Shown here: in pieces, positions 60,235 through 64,000 of the stretch
Layout of the letters: every line of letters starts with the position of its first letter
How positions within the stretch are numbered: position 1 is the stretch's first letter
Assembly (NCBI GenBank): GCA_964514485.1
Contig: CAZEWG010000005.1
Span: forward strand, 38,612 to 102,611
Direction of reading: 5' to 3'
From: JAEZAA01 sp964514485
GTDB taxonomy: Bacteria; Pseudomonadota; Gammaproteobacteria; Pseudomonadales; Oleiphilaceae
Length of the DNA: 64,000 nucleotides
The notes under the pieces: model-generated
What the model saw: the letters and a program-made list of their open reading frames with translations, nothing else
Told to the model about the DNA's origin: nothing
Database searches by the model: none
Translations under genes and position numbers: made by a program

Positions 60235-61074
60235 TTACTGCAGCAGGCGGGTCGCCGCTTCCATTTCATCGCTGAGGTCAGTCGCCTCACTCATCTCCGG
60301 ATCCAGGCCCAGGCGGCCAAAGGCGGAGACTTGGGCCCAGTCGATTTGGGTGTAGGGGTGATTACTTCCCGCCAAGCTTTGCAGTTTGGCCACCATCACC
60401 ACGTCGGCATAATCGGCCTGAGGCACCTGGCGGGTGAAGTTGATGCAGTCCTGCGGGATGCTGATCAGCTCTGCCGCAAAATCCCAACGTTTCAGAATAT
60501 GGGTACCGATGCGGGGGCCCAGTTCGTCGGTCAGGTTGTCGAGGACTGCGCCGGAGATCTGGACGTCATGTTCTTCGATGTAGGTCAGAATGGGCAGCAC
60601 GCCGATCTGATGGATCAGGCCCGCCAGGGTGGCCTGGTCGGCACGCAGCTTGGTGAAGTGCTGAGCCAGAACATGGCTGATGCCGGCTACTTCGGTGCTG
60701 TGCTTCCACACATCCCGCATGCGTCGGTCGATCATTTCCGTGGTGGCCTGGAACATCTGCTCCATGGCCAGGCCAGTGGCCAGGTTGGCGGTGTAGACCA
60801 TGCCCAAACGGCTCACGGCAGAGTTGAGGTCGTTGATGCTGCGGCTGCCCCGTAGCAACGGGCTATTGCAGACCCGGATAATCCGTGCCGACAGCGCTGC
60901 GTCGTTGCTGATGGTGCCTGCCAGTTGCTGAACGGAAGAGTTCGGGTTTTCCGCTACTTCGCGAACACGGAGCGCAACTTCCGGCAGGGTGGGCAGCACG
61001 AGCTTGTCGTTCTCGATAGCCTCTAACAAGTCCTGTCTGATCTGATTGGCTAACTCGGCCATGGCTTCACTCAT
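60235..61074 (-). CDS. HDOD domain protein
   Basis: A 279-residue protein made almost entirely of one HDOD domain (about residues 20-215). This domain is related to HD phosphohydrolases but lacks a conserved HD active site. LPTLPEVALRVREVAENPNS, AALSARIIRVCNSPLLRG and AGLIHQIGVLPILTYIEE are typical. Members act in signalling, often with c-di-GMP or chemotaxis systems. No partner gene is adjacent. The ribosome site is poor. Confidence 0.9.
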   Translation of the reverse strand: MSEAMAELANQIRQDLLEAIENDKLVLPTLPEVALRVREVAENPNSSVQQLAGTISNDAALSARIIRVCNSPLLRGSRSINDLNSAVSRLGMVYTANLATGLAMEQMFQATTEMIDRRMRDVWKHSTEVAGISHVLAQHFTKLRADQATLAGLIHQIGVLPILTYIEEHDVQISGAVLDNLTDELGPRIGTHILKRWDFAAELISIPQDCINFTRQVPQADYADVVMVAKLQSLAGSNHPYTQIDWAQVSAFGRLGLDPEMSEATDLSDEMEAATRLLQ

Positions 61075-61266
61075 GTGTAAGAAACAAATCGTTGATATGG
61101 GGAGGCGGTTTTCCCGGCAAAAAGGGTTGCCCGCGACCTGCCTCGCCCTTTGGAAAGCTGCTTATATTTATAGCAGAGAAAACAATTCTTTGCGGTTGCG
61201 GACTGTAAGAATTCGTAAGGTTCAGCCACCCTTGGGCCGACGGTGTCGGTCAAAGGTGACAGACTG

Positions 61267-62271
61267 CTACAGTTTCTTACGAGGGTTGTTGATTTGCTCA
61301 ACCGGATAGGGCACGTCCCGCCAGTGAAGGGGCAGCATACGGCCATTCTCTTCGAGGGCCGGGCTCGCGCCGCCTTCCAGGCTTTCCTGGTTCAACACGG
61401 CCAACAACTGAATGCCTTGATCCCGGGTTGGCTGAGCCCGAACCAGGGTTCCCAGGCCGGCTCCGTCGGCGTCGCTGATGGCTGAGCCGGGAGCGGGGGG
61501 CGTTTGCCCATCCCAGCGAGCCAGGTACATCCGTCTTTTGAGGGTGCCCAGGTACTGCATACGGGCGACAATTTCCTGGCCGGTGTAGCAGCCTTTCTTG
61601 AAGGAGATGCCCCCCAGGCTTTGCAGGTTAAGCATTTGAGGAATGAACTCTTCCCGAGTGGCGGCATAAACCTCGCCCAGGCCGGCCAGAAGATCCCTGA
61701 GCTGCCAAAGTGCTTCCGGTTTTTGTTGCTCGGCGGGCAGTTGTGTCCGCCACTTTTCAAGTTGATCACCGAGCGCCCAGATTTCATAACAGGGCTCCTC
61801 TCCCGGGACGCGAATCAGCGCGCTTTCCGGTGTGGTGACGGCCTGGTCCACGTCATTGGGCAGTTCCAGCTCACTGACCGGCGAGCGAGGACTCCAGCCC
61901 AGTACCTGGATCGATTCGTCCAGGGTCAGGCTCGCCTTGAAGAACACCATGTATTTCTTCAGGTGCTCCATCAGGCCCGGGGCGACTTCCCGGGGCAGGC
62001 GCAGCCAGAGTTCATCGCCCACCTGGGCGATACGAAACAGGGCCAGCATCCGCCCTTTGGGGGTGCAGCAAGCGCCCAGGCTGGAGTGCTCGGGCGTGAT
62101 CGCGGTAACGTCGCAGGTGAACTGGCCTTGCAGGAACTTACGAGCATCCGGTCCGCTGCAGCGCAGTACGGCATATTCCGTGAGTTCGCTCCAGAAACTG
62201 GATGAGATGTCCTGGACGCTGGGCAGGGTGTCGGAAATGGCAGGATGCAAATCGTTCATAGGACGGCGCAC
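61267..62271 (-). CDS. ygfZ: Folate-dependent Fe-S/tRNA-modification protein YgfZ
   Basis: A 334-residue GcvT-like protein that binds folate and helps maintain Fe-S enzymes such as MiaB. The diagnostic motif KGCYTGQEIVARMQYLG carries the key Cys. A GTG start at 62271 is preferred because GAGG lies just upstream; ATG at 62259 is possible. It stands next to ygfX and sdhE, as in E. coli. Confidence 0.94.
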   Translation of the reverse strand: MRRPMNDLHPAISDTLPSVQDISSSFWSELTEYAVLRCSGPDARKFLQGQFTCDVTAITPEHSSLGACCTPKGRMLALFRIAQVGDELWLRLPREVAPGLMEHLKKYMVFFKASLTLDESIQVLGWSPRSPVSELELPNDVDQAVTTPESALIRVPGEEPCYEIWALGDQLEKWRTQLPAEQQKPEALWQLRDLLAGLGEVYAATREEFIPQMLNLQSLGGISFKKGCYTGQEIVARMQYLGTLKRRMYLARWDGQTPPAPGSAISDADGAGLGTLVRAQPTRDQGIQLLAVLNQESLEGGASPALEENGRMLPLHWRDVPYPVEQINNPRKKL

Positions 62272-62305
62272 AAAACCTCGAAGTAAAGTGGCTTTAAAGC
62301 CTATC

Positions 62306-62767
62306 TTACTCGGGCGTCAGGGCTTTGTCAGCGCCATGGGACTGGAATCGGAGAATGACCCGCAGGCGCCGGAAGGCATTGGGATCGCAGTTCCAACGAC
62401 AGATCAGGACGACTCGTGAGCGGCGCGCGTTTGCCGGGCGCAGGCGTAACACCACGAACCGGGCGGTGATGATGGAATCCCCCAGAATCCGGGCTTCCAG
62501 GATCTGGCGGTTGCGTAGCTGCAGCTGGCACACGCCGGGCTTGCGGGCGTCGATCCAGAGAGCCCGTGGGCTGTGGGGGAGCTTGAGACGGGCGTGGAGT
62601 AAGTCCGCATAGACCGCGGAGGTCAGGATCAGCAGGCTGAGGAGCATCTTTAGCCAAACCGGTGCGCTACAGCTCCAGAGCACACCCAGTGCGGCCAGGT
62701 GGGGGAGCCAAAGCCCGCCACTGACCACATGGGAAGGGTGTAGAACCAGATTATTTGGGTTGAACAC
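62306..62767 (-). CDS. ygfX: YgfX-like membrane protein
   Basis: A 153-residue protein with two adjacent TM segments near the N-terminus (GGLWLPHLAALGVLWSC and WLKMLLSLLILTSAVYADLL) and a basic cytoplasmic C-terminal half. This is the layout of YgfX (CptA), which in E. coli is encoded with sdhE and has been described as a toxin-like or Fe-S-related membrane protein. Sequence identity is too low to be certain by eye; synteny is the main evidence. The GTG start overlaps the sdhE stop by 17 bp. Confidence 0.8.
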   Translation of the reverse strand: MFNPNNLVLHPSHVVSGGLWLPHLAALGVLWSCSAPVWLKMLLSLLILTSAVYADLLHARLKLPHSPRALWIDARKPGVCQLQLRNRQILEARILGDSIITARFVVLRLRPANARRSRVVLICRWNCDPNAFRRLRVILRFQSHGADKALTPE

Positions 62768-63002
62768 GATCCAGAATCATTTTGACGATATGGGCCAGGT
62801 CGGGATCTTGAGGAACGCCCCGCTGCATGAACCAGACGAACATATCCTGGTCTTCGCATTCGAGCAGCTTGCGGTAGCGGGCCTGATCTTCCGGGCTCAG
62901 GCTTGGATAGGCTTCCTTCAGGAAAGGAACCAGCAGAACGTCGAGTTCCAGCATGCCGCGACGGCTATGCCAGAAGAGTCGGTTCATTTCAGTATCGGAC
63001 AT
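62751..63002 (-). CDS. sdhE: FAD assembly factor SdhE
   Basis: An 83-residue protein that promotes covalent flavinylation of succinate dehydrogenase SdhA. The functional motif is RRGMLELD (RGxxE), followed by the five-helix fold with LLECEDQDMFVWFM. GAGG precedes the ATG. It lies between nadB and ygfX, with translation of ygfX probably coupled. Confidence 0.96.
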   Translation of the reverse strand: MSDTEMNRLFWHSRRGMLELDVLLVPFLKEAYPSLSPEDQARYRKLLECEDQDMFVWFMQRGVPQDPDLAHIVKMILDRVQPK

Positions 63003-63067
63003 GGAAATACCTCTGTAATTGGCGCTTTGGCTGCCAAGTTGCCATGCACAGACCGGTGCTTTGGGGG

Positions 63068-64000
63068 CTACCAGTTCTCGGATGAATAATTGACGGGCGT
63101 CAGTATGGTATCCCGGGCTTCGGGGAGCAAATCGGGATAGTCCAGTGTGTAATGCAAGCCACGGCTTTCCTTGCGCTGAATGGCGGAACAGATAATCAGG
63201 TCGGCCACCACCGTCAGGTTGCGCAGCTCCAGAAGATCGCGGCTGACCTTGTAGTTGCTATAGTACTCCCGAATCTCCTGCTGCAGCATGTCGACCCGGT
63301 GCTTGGCCCGCTGCAGGCGCTTGTCGGTGCGAACAATGCCCACGTAGTCCCACATAAAGCGGCGCAGTTCGTCCCAGTTGTGGGAGATGACCACATCTTC
63401 GTCGGAGTCGGTCACCAAGGACTCATCCCAGGCCGGCGCCGGCGGCGGTTCAGGAACATTGGCGCACTGTTCGGCAATGTCCTGGGCGCAACTGCGGCCA
63501 TAGACGAAGCATTCCAGCAGGGAGTTGCTGGCCATACGGTTGGCGCCGTGCAAACCGGTGAAGGCCGTTTCGCCAATCGCGTAGAGCTGGTTGATGTCGG
63601 TGTGTCCCTGGGAGTCGATCATAATCCCACCGCAGGTGTAGTGAGCGGCGGGAACCACCGGGATGGGTTCGCGGGTAATGTCGATACCAAGCTCCAGGCA
63701 GCGCTGATAGACGGTTGGGAAATGGGAGGTAATGAACTCCGCCGGCCGGTGGCTAATGTCCAGATAGACGCAGTCACAGCCCAGGCGCTTGATTTCATGG
63801 TCGATGGCCCGGGCGACCACGTCCCGGGGCGCCAGTTCCTCGCGGGGGTCGAACCGATGCATGAAGGGCTCGCCATTGGGCAGCAGCAAGCGTCCGCCCT
63901 CACCGCGGATGGCCTCGGTGACCAGGAAGTTCTTGGCCTGGGGATGGTAGAGACAGGTCGGGTGGAACTGGTTGAATTCCATGTTGGCAACCCGGCAGCC
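63068..64000 (-). CDS. nadB: L-aspartate oxidase, C-terminal part (5' truncated by window edge)
   Basis: The last 311 codons of the FAD enzyme that oxidises aspartate to iminoaspartate in NAD synthesis. The frame is open to the window end. Strong matches to E. coli NadB include NMEFNQFHPTCLYHPQA, APRDVVARAIDHEIKRLG, VPAAHYTCGGIMID and TGLHGANRMASNSLLEC, which cover the active-site Arg/His and FAD contacts. Frd/SdhA relatives are excluded by these blocks. The sdhE-nadB order is common in this group. Confidence 0.97.
   Translation of the reverse strand, partial: GCRVANMEFNQFHPTCLYHPQAKNFLVTEAIRGEGGRLLLPNGEPFMHRFDPREELAPRDVVARAIDHEIKRLGCDCVYLDISHRPAEFITSHFPTVYQRCLELGIDITREPIPVVPAAHYTCGGIMIDSQGHTDINQLYAIGETAFTGLHGANRMASNSLLECFVYGRSCAQDIAEQCANVPEPPPAPAWDESLVTDSDEDVVISHNWDELRRFMWDYVGIVRTDKRLQRAKHRVDMLQQEIREYYSNYKVSRDLLELRNLTVVADLIICSAIQRKESRGLHYTLDYPDLLPEARDTILTPVNYSSENW

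Noticed and set aside
1..64000. Insertion sequences, prophage, integron, CRISPR array or defence island
   Set aside because: No transposase, phage or cas-like gene, no direct-repeat array and no long duplicated segment was seen. XerD is the housekeeping recombinase in its usual place.

Overview
This 64 kb window reads as ordinary chromosome of a GC-rich gammaproteobacterium, probably a marine or halophilic member of the Pseudomonadales/Oceanospirillales. Three things point there: an Anr/Fnr regulator beside a HemN-type gene, the syntenic block lolB-ispE-tRNAGln-prs-rplY-pth-ychF, and the chain ffh-rpsP-rimM-trmD-rplS-xerD-dsbC-hom-thrC-recJ-prfB-lysS. Species cannot be fixed from sequence alone. 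I see no insertion sequence, prophage, integron or CRISPR array. Genes are densely packed, and GTG and TTG starts are common.

Layout. 1-6.2 kb: end of alr, an RmlD-like reductase, the oxygen regulator fnr/anr, a HemN homologue that has lost its radical-SAM cysteines, fabB and a PlsC-type acyltransferase. 6.2-13.5 kb (mostly minus strand): tRNA-Met, ychF, pth, rplY, prs, tRNA-Gln, ispE, lolB and a TPR lipoprotein. 14-20.6 kb (plus): hemA-prfA-prmC-moeB, then a retropepsin-like protease, rimK and an AstE/aspartoacylase-like enzyme. 20.6-30.6 kb: a PIN-PhoH ATPase, a CBS protein, a START-domain protein, a DUF2804 protein, minCDE, dinB, a class III PhaC-like hydrolase, a small secreted protein and a SlyD-type FKBP. 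31-46.3 kb: an RstA/RstB-like two-component pair, divergent glpD/glpK, an orphan FbpC-like ATPase, argD-argF, grxD, a TonB-C-terminal protein, a DUF1631 protein, a YIP1 protein, a CorC/CNNM transporter and a CcsA/YpjD protein. 46.5-60.2 kb (plus): ffh, ribosomal-protein and tRNA-modification genes, xerD, dsbC, hom-thrC, recJ, prfB with its programmed frameshift, lysS and ung. 60.2-64 kb (minus): an HDOD protein, ygfZ, ygfX, sdhE and the end of nadB.

Much of the window is translation machinery (ychF, pth, rplY, hemA-prfA-prmC, rimK, ffh, rpsP-rimM-trmD-rplS, prfB, lysS) together with amino-acid synthesis (argD/argF, hom/thrC). The most unusual locus is 2.5-3.9 kb. There a full-length HemN-like protein lacks all three Fe-S cysteines and the C-terminal HemN domain, lies directly upstream of fnr, and is preceded by a near-consensus Fnr/Anr box about 41 bp from a plausible transcription start. 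It looks like a pseudoenzyme retained under oxygen control. Secondary points of interest are the S6-modification cluster, the PhaC-like protein without a partner subunit, and several strong intergenic hairpins.
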